Counted from the stretch's first letter, positions 40,669 to 51,918 are shown. The stretch is 64,000 bases of DNA from Loktanella sp. (GCA_024635625.1 JAGXIQ010000057.1:1-64000); one strand, 5' to 3'. Notes: generated by a model from the sequence alone, not told the origin. Made by a program: numbers and translations.

Positions 40669-40873
40669 GTTGCACGTTTCCGTGCAGTTCCGGTCAAACT
40701 GCATGTCTGTTGGGCATATGCGGGCGGTTGACCCGGCTACGGCACTTGACCTCTGCGCAATAAATCGCTCACTCTGTAGGAATTGAGGGGGAGACCCGTC
40801 AAAACTCAACCGCCCTCGTTGGCGGAAAAATTGGCTGCCACTGTTTGTGGCAGGAACTCAGGAAGAGGTAATA

Positions 40874-41893
40874 ATGAAAAAGACCGTACTATTTGGAACG
40901 CTGGCTGTTGCCGGTCTGACGGCGGCTGCAGCCTCCGCAGCGACTTTGGACGACGTGAAAGCCCGCGGCCATCTGAACTGCGGCGTTGTGACGGGCCTTG
41001 CTGGCTTTGGCGCGCCCGACGCGAACGGCGTCTGGGTCGGTTTTGACGTTGACGTCTGCCGTGCCGTTGCCGCCGCGATCTTTGGCGACAAGAACGCCGT
41101 GGAATTCGTTCCCACCACTGGCGAGACGCGCTTTACTGCCCTCTCGTCCGGCGAGATCGACCTGCTGGCCCGCAACACGACTTGGACCATGTCCCGTGAC
41201 ACCGACCTGAAGTTCGACTTCATCGGCGTTAACTACTACGACGGTCAGGGCTTCCTGATCCCGAAATCTCTGGGTGTGACGTCCGCGAAGGATCTGGACG
41301 GCGCAACCGTCTGTATCCAGACTGGCACAACGACAGAACTGAACTTGGCAGACTTCTTCCGTTCCAACAACATCAGCTACCAGCCGGTTGCTGTGCAGAC
41401 GAACGCTGAAGGTCAGCAGCAGTACCTGGCGGGCGCTTGCGACGTTTACACCACTGACGCCTCTGGTTTGGCCGCAACGCGCGCGACCTTCGAAAACCCC
41501 GAAGAGCACGTTCTGCTGCCAGAGATCATCTCGAAAGAGCCGCTGGGCCCGCTGGTCCGTCACGGCGACAATGAGTGGGGCGACATTGCGATGTGGACGC
41601 TGAATGCGCTGGTTGCTGCTGAAGAACTGGGCGTCACCTCTGCTAATATCGGCGAGATGTCGGCTGCACCGACCAGCAACCCTGAAGTGAACCGTTTGCT
41701 GGGTACCGAAGGTGATCTGGGCGCGATGATGGGTCTGTCCGCTGACTGGGCCAAGAACGCAATCATGGCCGGTGGTAACTACGGCGAGATCTTCGAACGC
41801 AACATCGGTGAGAATACGCCGATCGGTCTTGCACGTGGTCTGAACGCACAGTGGACCGATGGCGGCCTGCTGTATTCGCCGCCGTTTCGCTAG
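40874..41893 (+). CDS. bztA: Polar amino-acid ABC transporter substrate-binding protein (BztA/AapJ-like)
   Basis: Signal peptide; ARGHLNCGVVTGLAGFGAPDANGVWVGFDVDVCRAVAAAIFGD. Confidence 0.85.
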   Translation: MKKTVLFGTLAVAGLTAAAASAATLDDVKARGHLNCGVVTGLAGFGAPDANGVWVGFDVDVCRAVAAAIFGDKNAVEFVPTTGETRFTALSSGEIDLLARNTTWTMSRDTDLKFDFIGVNYYDGQGFLIPKSLGVTSAKDLDGATVCIQTGTTTELNLADFFRSNNISYQPVAVQTNAEGQQQYLAGACDVYTTDASGLAATRATFENPEEHVLLPEIISKEPLGPLVRHGDNEWGDIAMWTLNALVAAEELGVTSANIGEMSAAPTSNPEVNRLLGTEGDLGAMMGLSADWAKNAIMAGGNYGEIFERNIGENTPIGLARGLNAQWTDGGLLYSPPFR

Positions 41894-41902
41894 AAAATTA
41901 GG

Positions 41903-41932
41903 CGAAAGGCCCGGTAAGTGCCGGGCCTTTCG
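41903..41932 (+). promoter_or_regulatory. 12-bp perfect stem-loop between bztA and bztB
   Basis: CGAAAGGCCCGG-taagtg-CCGGGCCTTTCG; no strong T tract follows. Confidence 0.8.
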
Positions 41933-42035
41933 TCATTTGTGCCGTTACTAGTCCAAGACGTCGACCAGCGCGTGGTGCATCCGGGCCAACCGGAGCAACC
42001 GGAATAAAGACTGGTAAAGCCCGGGGAGAATTTTT

Positions 42036-43274
42036 ATGTCATCGATGACGGACAGCCCGCCACGCGAAAGCTTCCGGCTGAGTCAGCTGATTTACGACAC
42101 ACGCTATCGGTCGATGACCATTCAGGTCCTGACGCTTTTGCTGGTGTGTGTTGGCATCTACTGGCTGGTGGACAACCTGTTGGCCAACCTAGCTTCGTTA
42201 GGCCTGCAACCGAACTTCGGCTTCCTTGATTCCCGCGCCGGTTATGACATCGCGTCAAGCTTTGGCACATGGATCATGAATTATTCCAGCGCCAGCGACC
42301 ACCTGACGGCGGCGTTCGTCGGTATCCTGAACACGCTGCTGGTCGCCTTTCTGGGCGTTATTCTTGCTACGATCCTTGGCGTTCTGGCTGGCGTGATGCG
42401 CCTGTCAAAGAACTGGCTGGTCAGCCGTCTGATGGCCGTCTACGTCGAAGGCTTTCGCAACGTACCCCTGCTGCTATGGATTTTGCTGATTTATGCGGTT
42501 TTCTCTGAAGGCACGCCGCGTCCTAATGATTTCCGTCCCGGTCCTGATGGTACTGCTGCCGCGTCCATGATCTGGGACACCTTCGCAATCACGAACCGTG
42601 GTTTCTATATGCCTGCGCCGGTCTGGGGTGCGAACTCTGGTCTTTTGGCCGGGGTATTTGTGGCCTCTCTTGTCGCTGCGATCTTCTATCGCCGCTATGC
42701 CAAGAAGTTGCTGTTCGATACCGGTCGGTTGCTGCCCATGGTGTGGCCGATGTTTGTCATCGCACTTGTTCCTGTCGTGCTGTTCTACTTTTTACTAGGC
42801 CGTCCGGTCAGCCTTGATTACCCCGTCTTGGCTGGTTTCAACTTCCAAGGCGGCATTCAGGTTGATAACCCCCTGATGGCTTTGTGGTTGGCGCTGTCGC
42901 TTTATACTGGCGCGTTCATCACTGAAATCGTGCGTGCGGGCATTCTATCCGTATCCAAAGGTCAGGCAGAAGCCGCTGCCGCACTTGGCATCCGTCCAAA
43001 CCGCGCGATGAGCCTTGTGATTCTGCCGCAGGCGATGCGCGTCATCATCCCGCCGCTGACCTCGCAATATCTGAACCTCACCAAAAACTCTTCATTGGCG
43101 ATTGCGGTCGGCTACGCGGATGTCCGCGCCACGCTGGGCGGCATCACACTGAACCAAACGGGACGCGCCCTTGAATGCATGTTGTTGCTGGGCCTGTTTT
43201 ATCTGGCGCTGTCACTTATCATCTCTTTCCTGATGAACGTTTTCAATAATTCCATGAAACTGCAGGAGCGTTGA
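42036..43274 (+). CDS. bztB: Amino-acid ABC transporter permease (BztB/AapQ-like)
   Basis: EAA-type motif EAAAALGIRPNRAMSLVILPQAMRVIIPPLTSQYLNLTKNSSLAIAVGY. Confidence 0.85.
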   Translation: MSSMTDSPPRESFRLSQLIYDTRYRSMTIQVLTLLLVCVGIYWLVDNLLANLASLGLQPNFGFLDSRAGYDIASSFGTWIMNYSSASDHLTAAFVGILNTLLVAFLGVILATILGVLAGVMRLSKNWLVSRLMAVYVEGFRNVPLLLWILLIYAVFSEGTPRPNDFRPGPDGTAAASMIWDTFAITNRGFYMPAPVWGANSGLLAGVFVASLVAAIFYRRYAKKLLFDTGRLLPMVWPMFVIALVPVVLFYFLLGRPVSLDYPVLAGFNFQGGIQVDNPLMALWLALSLYTGAFITEIVRAGILSVSKGQAEAAAALGIRPNRAMSLVILPQAMRVIIPPLTSQYLNLTKNSSLAIAVGYADVRATLGGITLNQTGRALECMLLLGLFYLALSLIISFLMNVFNNSMKLQER

Positions 43275-43275
43275 G

Positions 43276-44586
43276 ATGAGCGATACACACGCACAGACCG
43301 TCGCTTACGTCCGCGAGGGAATGCTTGAACAGCAGGCACCACCAACAAAGGAAGCCGGCGCTATCCGGTGGTTGCGCGAAAACCTGTTTCCAACTTGGTT
43401 GAACGCAATCATGACTTTGGTGGCGATTTACGTCATCTGGTACCTTCTTTCGGGTCTTCTACCTTGGATTATCAGTCCAACTTGGTTCTCGGGTTCGCTG
43501 TCCGAATGCCGTGAAATCTTGACAGGTGCCGGGCAAAGTACGCATCAGGCCTGTTGGGGTGTGATCCGCGATCGTTGGGATCAACTGGTTTTCGGCTTCT
43601 ATCCACAAGAATTATACTGGCGCCCAGTCTTAGCGCTGGTTGTTTTGCTGGCAGGTTTGGCTCCCATCCTGTTTGGTCGCTTTCCTAAGTGGTTCCTTGG
43701 GTTTTCCATGGCGTCGCCCTTCATCATTTTCTTGCTCTTGTGGGGCGGGCCGATCTGGTTCCCTGTTATGGTCGCCCTTGGGTTCGTGCTGGGCGCTGTG
43801 GCGTTTCGGTCAGCTGTCAGGTTCAACCAGATTGTCGGCGTTTTGGCCGCGATTTTGGTCCCGATATTGTTTTGGCTGTTCTTGGCCGAACCCATCGCTG
43901 ATGCGCTGACATCCGTTTTGCCCATCGGGCTAGAGTCGATTTCGTCGAAACAGTTCGGCGGCTTTCTTCTGTCGATCGTCATCGGTGTCGCCGCAATCGT
44001 GTTGTCGTTGCCGCTGGGGATCATGCTCGCCTTAGGCAGGGCCTCTGACCTTTTCATCGTGACCAAACTTAGCGTTGGGTTCATCGAGATTATTCGCGGG
44101 GTGCCGCTGATCGTTTGGTTGTTCACTGCGTCCTTGCTGCTGAACTATTTCCTGCCGCCGGGTACAAACTTTGACTTGACCCTGCGGGTTATCATCATGG
44201 TGACGTTGTTCTCTGCCGCCTACATTGCCGAAGTTGTGCGCGGTGGCCTCGCTGCTGTGCCCAAGGGGCAGTACGAAGGCGCAGATTCGCTGGGTCTGTC
44301 TTATTGGCAGTCGATGCAGTTGATTGTGTTGCCGCAGGCGCTGAAGATTTCGATCCCTGGGATCGTAAACACCTTCATCGGTCTGTTTAAGGACACGACT
44401 CTTGTGCTGTTTATTGGCCTGCTAGACCCACTTGGCCTTACCAGCACGATCCGCGCCAGCACTGACTGGAACGGCATCTACTGGGAACTTTACGTCTTTA
44501 TTGGCCTGATGTTTTTCATCGCCTGCTTCAGCATGGGCCGCTACTCACTGCATCTGGAGAAGAAACTCCAGCGCGAACATCGTTAA
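43276..44586 (+). CDS. bztC: Amino-acid ABC transporter permease (BztC/AapM-like)
   Basis: [44 protein letters not shown]. Confidence 0.85.
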   Translation: MSDTHAQTVAYVREGMLEQQAPPTKEAGAIRWLRENLFPTWLNAIMTLVAIYVIWYLLSGLLPWIISPTWFSGSLSECREILTGAGQSTHQACWGVIRDRWDQLVFGFYPQELYWRPVLALVVLLAGLAPILFGRFPKWFLGFSMASPFIIFLLLWGGPIWFPVMVALGFVLGAVAFRSAVRFNQIVGVLAAILVPILFWLFLAEPIADALTSVLPIGLESISSKQFGGFLLSIVIGVAAIVLSLPLGIMLALGRASDLFIVTKLSVGFIEIIRGVPLIVWLFTASLLLNYFLPPGTNFDLTLRVIIMVTLFSAAYIAEVVRGGLAAVPKGQYEGADSLGLSYWQSMQLIVLPQALKISIPGIVNTFIGLFKDTTLVLFIGLLDPLGLTSTIRASTDWNGIYWELYVFIGLMFFIACFSMGRYSLHLEKKLQREHR

Positions 44587-44594
44587 AGGGAGGC

Positions 44595-45392
44595 ATGACA
44601 ATGTCAGAGGCCGTCACAGACCGCACCGTCAATCGCAGCGCCATGCAAGTCAGCGATGAAGTCGCGATTGAAATTAACAGTATGAACAAGTGGTATGGCA
44701 CGTTTCACGTGCTGCGCGACATCAACCTGACCGTGAACCAAGGAGAGCGCATCGTTATCTGCGGTCCATCTGGTTCGGGTAAATCGACCCTGATCCGTTG
44801 CATTAACCGGCTAGAAGAACATCAGTCTGGCCAGATCATCGTCGAGGGGACCGAACTATCGTCGGACCTGAAAAACATCGACAAGGTCCGGTCTGAGGTC
44901 GGCATGTGCTTTCAGCACTTCAATCTTTTCCCGCATCTGACGATCATGGAAAATTGCACTTTGGCGCCGATTTGGGTTCGTAAAACACCTAAGAAAGAAG
45001 CTGAAGCGACGGCAATGCATTTCCTCGAAAAGGTGAAGATTCCCGAGCAGGCTAACAAGTATCCAGGTCAGCTGTCCGGTGGTCAGCAGCAGCGGGTCGC
45101 TATTGCGCGGTCCTTGTGCATGAAACCGCGCATCATGCTGTTCGACGAACCCACGTCTGCTCTTGACCCAGAGATGATCAAAGAAGTCCTCGATACCATG
45201 ATCGAACTGGCCGAAGAGGGTATGACCATGCTTTGCGTGACGCACGAAATGGGCTTTGCGCAGGCCGTGGCGAACCGCGTGATTTTCATGGATCAGGGCC
45301 AGATCGTAGAGCAGAACGAACCGCATGCGTTCTTTAATAATCCGCAGTCGGAGCGGACCAAGCTGTTCTTAAGCCAGATTTTGGGTCACTGA
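44595..45392 (+). CDS. bztD: Amino-acid ABC transporter ATP-binding protein (BztD/AapP-like)
   Basis: [50 protein letters not shown]. Confidence 0.88.
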   Translation: MTMSEAVTDRTVNRSAMQVSDEVAIEINSMNKWYGTFHVLRDINLTVNQGERIVICGPSGSGKSTLIRCINRLEEHQSGQIIVEGTELSSDLKNIDKVRSEVGMCFQHFNLFPHLTIMENCTLAPIWVRKTPKKEAEATAMHFLEKVKIPEQANKYPGQLSGGQQQRVAIARSLCMKPRIMLFDEPTSALDPEMIKEVLDTMIELAEEGMTMLCVTHEMGFAQAVANRVIFMDQGQIVEQNEPHAFFNNPQSERTKLFLSQILGH

Positions 45393-45441
45393 AGCCAGAG
45401 GGGGCAGGCCCCCGATCCCAGATTATCAATGAATCGAAACG

Positions 45442-45473
45442 AAGGACCGCGTGCCGTAAGGTAGGCGGTCCTT
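45442..45473. terminator. Bidirectional stem-loop between convergent bztD and sixA-like genes
   Basis: AAGGACCGC (45442-45450) pairs with GCGGTCCTT (45465-45473). Confidence 0.65.
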
Positions 45474-45975
45474 AGTCTTTGAGGTCAGAGGGTACGATAA
45501 AGGACAGACAATTGCCCGTCCGGATGCTTGCCCAGCTATCAGATTCAAAGCGAATGACAGTCGTGGCAGCCGTCGGGTAGTCGTCGAACCTGTCATGTGT
45601 CGGCGGCATAGATACCAGCCGATGCGCCAGACTGCCGATTCCTGGGTTATGGGCGCAGACCAAAAGGGTCTGCGCAGATTGTTTATGGATGAAACGCAGG
45701 ATCGTATCTGGAGAGGCGTTGTATAGGCCGGGCAGGTATTGGGTCCCTGTCTGTTGCCCAAGGCCTTCTAAGATCCCTTGCACAGTCTGTCCTGTTCGTG
45801 TCGCGTCCGAACAGAGGATTAGGTCCGGGATGTGTCCCTCTTGTCCTAACCAAGATCCGACGGATTTAGCGTTACGACGACCTCGTTCGGTCAAAGTGCG
45901 GGCATGATCCCGTAAGGTGGGATCGTCCCAGCCAGATTTGGCGTGCCGCATAAGGATCAGTGTCAGGGGCATCAA
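45472..45975 (-). CDS. SixA-like histidine phosphatase family protein
   Basis: MPLTLILMRHAKSGWDDPTLRDHARTLTERGRRNAKSVG (RHG motif), LLVCAHNPGIG. Confidence 0.9.
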   Translation of the reverse strand: MMPLTLILMRHAKSGWDDPTLRDHARTLTERGRRNAKSVGSWLGQEGHIPDLILCSDATRTGQTVQGILEGLGQQTGTQYLPGLYNASPDTILRFIHKQSAQTLLVCAHNPGIGSLAHRLVSMPPTHDRFDDYPTAATTVIRFESDSWASIRTGNCLSFIVPSDLKD

Positions 45976-46854
45976 TCAATCCTGCCGTGACTTGACCCGC
46001 GTTTCTGTAGAACGGATGATTGACCCGGCACCGTGTTCGGTAAAAAGCTCTAGCAGGGACGCATTCGGCAGCCTTCCATCAAGGATTACGACAGCACGAA
46101 CGCCGTCCTCGATCGCTTTCAAAGCTGTTTCGACTTTGGGAATCATGCCGCCAGCGATAGTGCCATCGGCAATCATTGCGCGAATCTGGTCGGGATTTAG
46201 TTGCGTCACTACTTTGCCGTCGGCGTCTTTTACGCCAGCGACATCTGTCAGCAGCAGGAGGCGGTCAGCTTTCAGGGCACCAGCGATGGCACCGGCCGCA
46301 GTATCACCGTTGACGTTAAAGGTTTCCAGAAAATCCATGCCAGTGGCGACTGGCGCCACAACGGGGATAATCCCGGCACCGTAAAGGTCACGTAGGACTT
46401 GCACGTTCATCTCGACCGGGCGACCGACGAAACCGAGTTCGGGATCGTCCGCTTCCGCAACCATCAGGTCATCATCCTTGCCGGACAGACCCACGGCACG
46501 GCCGCCTTCATCCATAATGGCTTGCACAATACGCTTGTTCACAAGGCCGGTCAGCACCATCTCGACCACTTCGACCGTTGCCTGATCGGTCACTCGTTTG
46601 CCGCGGATGAATTTTGATTCGATGCCGAGCTTGGTAAGCATCTCATTGATCATCGGACCACCACCGTGGACCACTACAGGGTTCATGCCGACCTGCTTCA
46701 TCAATACAATGTCGCGTGCGAATTCGGCCATTGCATCGGCGTCGCCCATAGCGTTGCCGCCAAATTTCACGACAACGACGGCACCGGAATAGCGCTGCAG
46801 GTAGGGCAGGGCCTCTGACAGTGTCCGCGCCGTCGCGATCCAGTCTCTGTTCAT
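45976..46854 (-). CDS. argB: Acetylglutamate kinase
   Basis: [39 protein letters not shown]; start chosen at MNRDWIA. Confidence 0.95.
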   Translation of the reverse strand: MNRDWIATARTLSEALPYLQRYSGAVVVVKFGGNAMGDADAMAEFARDIVLMKQVGMNPVVVHGGGPMINEMLTKLGIESKFIRGKRVTDQATVEVVEMVLTGLVNKRIVQAIMDEGGRAVGLSGKDDDLMVAEADDPELGFVGRPVEMNVQVLRDLYGAGIIPVVAPVATGMDFLETFNVNGDTAAGAIAGALKADRLLLLTDVAGVKDADGKVVTQLNPDQIRAMIADGTIAGGMIPKVETALKAIEDGVRAVVILDGRLPNASLLELFTEHGAGSIIRSTETRVKSRQD

Positions 46855-47020
46855 GTCCTGCGTCCTCATGACTATCCCCCGGGTCTGGTTGCCAAAGGGA
46901 TAGCCGAGGCGTCACCCGCCCTCAAGCGGGGATCACTTGGGCAGGAGCGTCCACGCTGCCACGTCGTGGCATTCTGCCATTGTTATGTTCCGTGCGGTCC
47001 GGTTCGTGGGGCTGACCCTA

Positions 47021-47398
47021 TCAAAATGGCTTTTCGCTCGACTTACCGAGCGGGAGGCGATCCTGAATGTAGTGGGGTGACGAATTACGCAGCCGAACGG
47101 TGATCGGCAAACCGGCCAGTGTGACGGGGCCCTGATCGTATTCACTCATCCTGCCTCGGGCTATGTCCTGTGCATTCGCATAGACTGATTGGGGTACGGG
47201 GGACCCAAGGTTCAAAGGTACCGAAGAATTGCGCAAGGTCGACATATCTATGTTGGACAGCTTTTCTGCCGCGTGGCGAATGCGCTCGCTTCCCACGGTG
47301 CCGCTCCTAAATCCATGCAGGTGCTGAGCCTGATAGGTTGGCAGCTGCGGTGTCAGTTTAGGGTCATCGCCATAAGGGGATACACCAGATGTATTCAT
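47021..47398 (-). CDS. Possible small uncharacterised ORF in the argB-engB spacer
   Basis: 125-aa frame from MNTSGVSPYGDDPKL; no recognised motif. Confidence 0.25.
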   Translation of the reverse strand: MNTSGVSPYGDDPKLTPQLPTYQAQHLHGFRSGTVGSERIRHAAEKLSNIDMSTLRNSSVPLNLGSPVPQSVYANAQDIARGRMSEYDQGPVTLAGLPITVRLRNSSPHYIQDRLPLGKSSEKPF

Positions 47399-47439
47399 TG
47401 AGAGGAACAGCCTGGAGGCCGAAATGTAGGTCCCCGTCA

Positions 47440-47504
47440 AAATCCGGAGCGCCGAAGGCCGGAGAGGCTACACCCGAGGGTGGAGCCCGGCGGGTGAGCC
47501 TTTT
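47440..47504 (+). ncRNA. Candidate structured RNA with alternative stems (type unknown)
   Basis: GGCTaCACC/GGTGgAGCC hairpin (47466-47487) competes with GGCTaCACCCG...CGGGTGAGCC followed by TTTT; a further stem CCGG...CCGG lies upstream. Confidence 0.35.
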
Positions 47505-48085
47505 ATGCGTTCATCACTGTCAGAGAGGCCCGCAAGAACTCGACGGCGAATCAAAAATTGTCAAAATTTTGCGGGCGTCAAGTCGCATCGCAGTAGACGA
47601 ACTCATCCCGAAGGATGATGTAAAGCTCATCGCTGAACTGATCGACAATTGCGGCCAAGGGCTACTTTAGGGGCCGCATGGACAGGGCCGGGTCGCTTTA
47701 TGGCCTAGGTCCAGCCCTGTCTTGGCGGCCAGGGTTGAGGATCGGCGTATCGCTTTAGATAATATGCGCAGGCGGGCACGCTGATAAGATCGTCTGAGAC
47801 GGTCACATTGCGGCCCGCATTCGAGGTGGACCGCTTTTCGTGCAACGGATCATCATTTTAGCGAACGCATTATGGGGCAGTCGGGCCGATAGTGTGGCAA
47901 GGCCAAATTGGACATGGCTTAGACATATTGTAGCCCGAGCTGGGTCAAGCCAGCAAAGTACCCATGACCCGGCAATAAACATGCCCGCCATGAGCCCTGT
48001 ACTGCATACCACCGCCTTATGCACACCGCGTCCGTAAGGAAAACGGTAGGGTGGTGGGCACGTAACGATAGGGCAAGGCTGGTAG

Positions 48086-48751
48086 CTATGCTTCGATCAT
48101 TGCAATCACAGCGCGAAGCGTTTCGATCCCTTCGCCTTTTTCCGAACTGGTCAAAATCAATTCTGGATAAGCGGCAGGGTGTTTCGCCAAGGCGGCACGA
48201 GTTGCAGCCATTGACGCGTCGAGCGCTTCGCCTTTGACCTTGTCAGTTTTGGTCATCACGACCTGAAAGGTAACGGCGGACCTGTCCAGTAGTGTCATGA
48301 TCTCTTCGTCTACTGCCTTGGCCCCGTGGCGGGCGTCGATCAGTACAAAAACACGGCGTAGGGTAGGTCGGCCTTGCAGGTAGTTTTTCAGTAGCGCTTG
48401 CCACTTGGCAACGACCGCGACGGGCGCATTGGCAAAGCCGTAGCCGGGTAAGTCGACGACATAAAGTTCACCAGCGGTGAAAAAGTTGATCTCTTGCGTA
48501 CGTCCGGGTGTGTTGGACGCGCGTGCCAGTCCTTTGCGACCGGTTAGTGCGTTAATCAAAGAAGATTTGCCAACGTTGGATCGGCCAGCAAAGCAGACCT
48601 CTAACCGGTCAGCTGGGGGCAAGCCGTCCATGGCCACGACGCCTTTGACGAATTCTGTCTGGCCAGCAAACAGCAAGCGGCCTTTTTCCAGTGCCTCGGG
48701 CTCTGGGGTTTCGACGGGGGGGAAACGCAGTTCCATGGCGGGCCTCTTCAA
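48086..48751 (-). CDS. engB: Ribosome biogenesis GTPase YihA/YsxC/EngB
   Basis: CFAGRSNVGKSSLINALTGRKGLARASNTPGRTQEINFF; TKTDK. Confidence 0.95.
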   Translation of the reverse strand: MKRPAMELRFPPVETPEPEALEKGRLLFAGQTEFVKGVVAMDGLPPADRLEVCFAGRSNVGKSSLINALTGRKGLARASNTPGRTQEINFFTAGELYVVDLPGYGFANAPVAVVAKWQALLKNYLQGRPTLRRVFVLIDARHGAKAVDEEIMTLLDRSAVTFQVVMTKTDKVKGEALDASMAATRAALAKHPAAYPELILTSSEKGEGIETLRAVIAMIEA

Positions 48752-48802
48752 TGCAGAGGGGGCGGTCAGGCCGCCCCCATTCGTTCAAATCTGTCGTGTT
48801 GC

Positions 48803-50635
48803 TTACTTGGTTTTCGGCGTCTTATTTGTATTGGCACTGGCTGGTTCAGCCTTCTTGCGGCTAAAAGTTGATTTCATGTTGCCAAACACGTCGGGCTTTG
48901 CCCCATGGCTACGCATAATCAGATATTGCTGCATGAAGGTGATCGTGTTGTTCGTGATCCAGTAAAGCACCAGACCGCTTGCAAACTGGCCCAGCATGAA
49001 CATGAAGACCCATGGCATCCAAGCAAAGATCATCTTTTGTGTGGCATCGGCTGGGGCCGGGTTCAGTCGTTGCTGCAACCACATCGAGATACCCAGCAGA
49101 ATTGGCAGCACACCAAGGCTGATGATGTGGATCGGCGATGTTACGTCCGGTGTTGCATAGGGCAGCAAGCCGAACAGGTTCAAGATCGATGAGGGATCAG
49201 GTGCTGACAGGTCGCGAATCCAACCGAACCATTCCGCATGGCGCAGTTCGATCGTGACAAAGATCACCTTGTAGAGTGAGAAGAAGATCGGGATCTGGAT
49301 CAGGATTGGCAGGCAGCCCGCTGCGGGGTTTACCTTATTTTCCTTGTAAAGCTTCATCATGCCGCTCTGCAGCTGCGATTTATCGTCGCCTACACGCTCT
49401 TTGAGCTTCTCCATCTCAGGCTGAAGTTCTTTCATCTTCGCCATGCTGACGTAGGATTTGTATGCCAGCGGCAGGACGAGAAGTTTCAACACGAAGGTCA
49501 GGGCGATGATCGACCAGCCCATATTGCCGATCAGCTGGTTCAGGTGGTGTAGCACCCAGAAGATCGGCTTGGTCAGGAAGAAGAACCAGCCCCAGTCGAT
49601 ACTGTCGATAAAACCTGTGACGCCAGCGGCCTGATAATCACGAATGGTCTCCCACTCCTTGGCACCGGCAAAGAGTTGCGTCGTAACAGTGACGGTTGCA
49701 CCAGCGGCGATGGCCTGCGGTGCCTGTACAGCTTCGGCTTGATAAATGTCGCGGTTTGGGAAGAACTTGGCGGTGGACCGGAAGGGGACAGATTGATCGG
49801 GGATCAGTGTCGTCATCCAATAGTGGTCGGTATAGCCGATCCAGCCACTTTCCGTAACGTCCAGCCGCTCTGCATTCGTGCCTTCACGGTCGTCGACGGC
49901 GAAGTCGGCCATCTTCTTGTATTTTACTTCTTCCAGCGTGCCGTCCGTCATGCGGACAAGGCCTTCGTGCAGGATGAAGAAGTTCTGCAGGTCTGACGGC
50001 AAGCCTTCCTGACGCAGCAGGCCATATGGGCGCAGGCTGATGTCGCTTGTACTGGTGTTCTCTACGCTTTGATCGACGCTGAACATGTAGCGGTCGTCGA
50101 CGGAAATGCGATTGCGAAAGATTTGGCCGGCGCCGTTGTCATAGGCTAGCGTGATGGGCGTGTCTGGGGTCAGCGTTTCGCCATCTTCAAGCGTCCAGAG
50201 TGTGTCTGGTCCCGGCACTGCTTCTGCGGCGACGCCAACAACGGCTGCCCAACCGAATGACGCAAAGTAGGCATCCGGCGTCCCAGTGGGCGACAGCAGC
50301 GTCACGGTGGGGGACGAGTCGTCGATGGTTTCGTGGTACTTGGTCAGTTTAAGGTCGTCGATGCGGCCACCCAACAAAGAGATAGTGCCGTTCAACTCTG
50401 GTGTCTGGACGGGCACGCGTGGCGCATCAGGTGCGGCGGCTGTCGCGGTGTCCGCTGGTGCGGCGATGCCGCCGGTTGCCGCGTCCCCTACAGGCACGGT
50501 AGCGTCTTGCTGCTCCTGAGTCGCTTCCAGCGTCGCGGGGGCCTGTACCTCTGGCGGGAACATGAAAGTCCAGGCGATGATCACCAGCGTGCTTAGCACG
50601 AGGGCAAGGATCAGGTTCTTGTTTTGATCTTCCAT
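48803..50635 (-). CDS. yidC: Membrane protein insertase YidC
   Basis: N-terminal MEDQNKNLILALVLSTLVIIAWTFMFPP; C-terminal Oxa1-like domain (MGWSIIALTFVLKLLVLPLAYKSYVSMAKMKELQPEM). Confidence 0.97.
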   Translation of the reverse strand: MEDQNKNLILALVLSTLVIIAWTFMFPPEVQAPATLEATQEQQDATVPVGDAATGGIAAPADTATAAAPDAPRVPVQTPELNGTISLLGGRIDDLKLTKYHETIDDSSPTVTLLSPTGTPDAYFASFGWAAVVGVAAEAVPGPDTLWTLEDGETLTPDTPITLAYDNGAGQIFRNRISVDDRYMFSVDQSVENTSTSDISLRPYGLLRQEGLPSDLQNFFILHEGLVRMTDGTLEEVKYKKMADFAVDDREGTNAERLDVTESGWIGYTDHYWMTTLIPDQSVPFRSTAKFFPNRDIYQAEAVQAPQAIAAGATVTVTTQLFAGAKEWETIRDYQAAGVTGFIDSIDWGWFFFLTKPIFWVLHHLNQLIGNMGWSIIALTFVLKLLVLPLAYKSYVSMAKMKELQPEMEKLKERVGDDKSQLQSGMMKLYKENKVNPAAGCLPILIQIPIFFSLYKVIFVTIELRHAEWFGWIRDLSAPDPSSILNLFGLLPYATPDVTSPIHIISLGVLPILLGISMWLQQRLNPAPADATQKMIFAWMPWVFMFMLGQFASGLVLYWITNNTITFMQQYLIMRSHGAKPDVFGNMKSTFSRKKAEPASANTNKTPKTK

Positions 50636-50699
50636 TGCGTCGGGACCGTCCGTCTATGAAAACTGGTGGCGTTGGTTCAAACCGCCTGACCCCCAAAGG

Positions 50700-51542
50700 T
50701 CAAGAGGTTTCCGGGTCTTTGTTGGCTAGCGAGAGACCTGCGAAATCGAACAGATCGGGGTCTAGTAGGTGGCTGGGCCGCGTGTTCATCAGCGCAGAGA
50801 AGATTTTCTGCCGTCGTCCCGGAGTGTTGGCTTCCCATCCGTCCAGCAAACGCTTGATCTGCTGACGCTGCAAGCCGTCTTGGCTGCCGCACAGATCGCA
50901 TGGAATAATGGGGTAATTCATATCCCGGGCGAATTTGTCGCAATCCGCCTCGGCCACAAAAGCGAGTGGACGATAGAGGAATAGGTCGCCTTCATCATTC
51001 AAGAGCTTGGGCGGCATCGTCGCCAGTTTACCGCCGTGAAAGAGATTGAGGAAAAAAGTTTCCAAAATATCGTCACGGTGGTGACCCAGCACGACTGCGG
51101 TGCAGCCTTCTTCTCTTGCGATGCGATAAAGGTTTGCGCGGCGCAGGCGCGAACACATTGTGCACAGTGTGCGGCCTTGGGGTGTCTTGTCCATCACGAC
51201 GGAGTACGTGTCGCGGTATTCGATGCGGTGCCGAACGCCCATTTTTGTCAGGAATTCCGGCAGAATCGTCGCAGGAAAGTTGGGCTGACCCTGATCGAGG
51301 TTACAGACCAGCACTTCGACCGGTAGCAACCCCCGCCATTGTAGTTCGTAAAGGACTGCCAAAAGGGTGTAGCTATCCTTGCCGCCGGAAAGGCAGACAA
51401 GCCATTTGCCGCCGGGCTGAATCATGCCGTAGCGGTCAATGGCGTCGCGCGTGTCGCGCACGAGCCGCTTGCGCAGCTTCTTAAAGGCCACCGTGTTGGG
51501 GGCGCCTTCGAACAGAGGATGTATTTCGGTTTCGTCCAACAT
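50700..51542 (-). CDS. ttcA: tRNA 2-thiocytidine(32) synthetase TtcA
   Basis: PP-loop SGGKDS and CTMCSRLRR cysteine motif; neighbourhood next to yidC. Confidence 0.9.
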   Translation of the reverse strand: MLDETEIHPLFEGAPNTVAFKKLRKRLVRDTRDAIDRYGMIQPGGKWLVCLSGGKDSYTLLAVLYELQWRGLLPVEVLVCNLDQGQPNFPATILPEFLTKMGVRHRIEYRDTYSVVMDKTPQGRTLCTMCSRLRRANLYRIAREEGCTAVVLGHHRDDILETFFLNLFHGGKLATMPPKLLNDEGDLFLYRPLAFVAEADCDKFARDMNYPIIPCDLCGSQDGLQRQQIKRLLDGWEANTPGRRQKIFSALMNTRPSHLLDPDLFDFAGLSLANKDPETS

Positions 51543-51696
51543 GGCGCTTCACCTACTGTGATGGGGCTTAAAACACTAGCGGAATTGCGCTTTGATCGCC
51601 ACCGGTAACGCGATCTTGCCGTTCAAGGTGTTATTAGCGCTGCTTTTTGCGCGTAGCCCTGACGACTTATCGTTTTCTGCGACGTTCCGAGCTGGT

Positions 51697-51918
51697 TTAG
51701 TCCGGAACGTTATCGATCCCCGATCCGCCCCAAGGGTGGCAGCGTCCGATCCTGCGTATCGTCAGCCAAGTGCCGCGGATAGCACCGTGGCGGGACAAAG
51801 CCTCTAGTGCATAGGCGGAACATGTTGGCTGAAAGCGGCAGCCGTGACCAACCCAAGGGGACAGAAGTAGGCGATAGGCGCGGACGGGCAGGGCCACTAC
51901 GTGCGCCAGCGGTGTCAT
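51697..51918 (-). CDS. yidD: Membrane protein insertion efficiency factor YidD
   Basis: [33 protein letters not shown]. Confidence 0.95.
   Translation of the reverse strand: MTPLAHVVALPVRAYRLLLSPWVGHGCRFQPTCSAYALEALSRHGAIRGTWLTIRRIGRCHPWGGSGIDNVPD

Noticed and set aside
47440-47500. Glycine riboswitch (GCGCCGAAGG and GGAGAGG words present)
   Set aside because: The conserved words occur in the reverse order of a glycine aptamer, and no glycine-metabolism gene follows.
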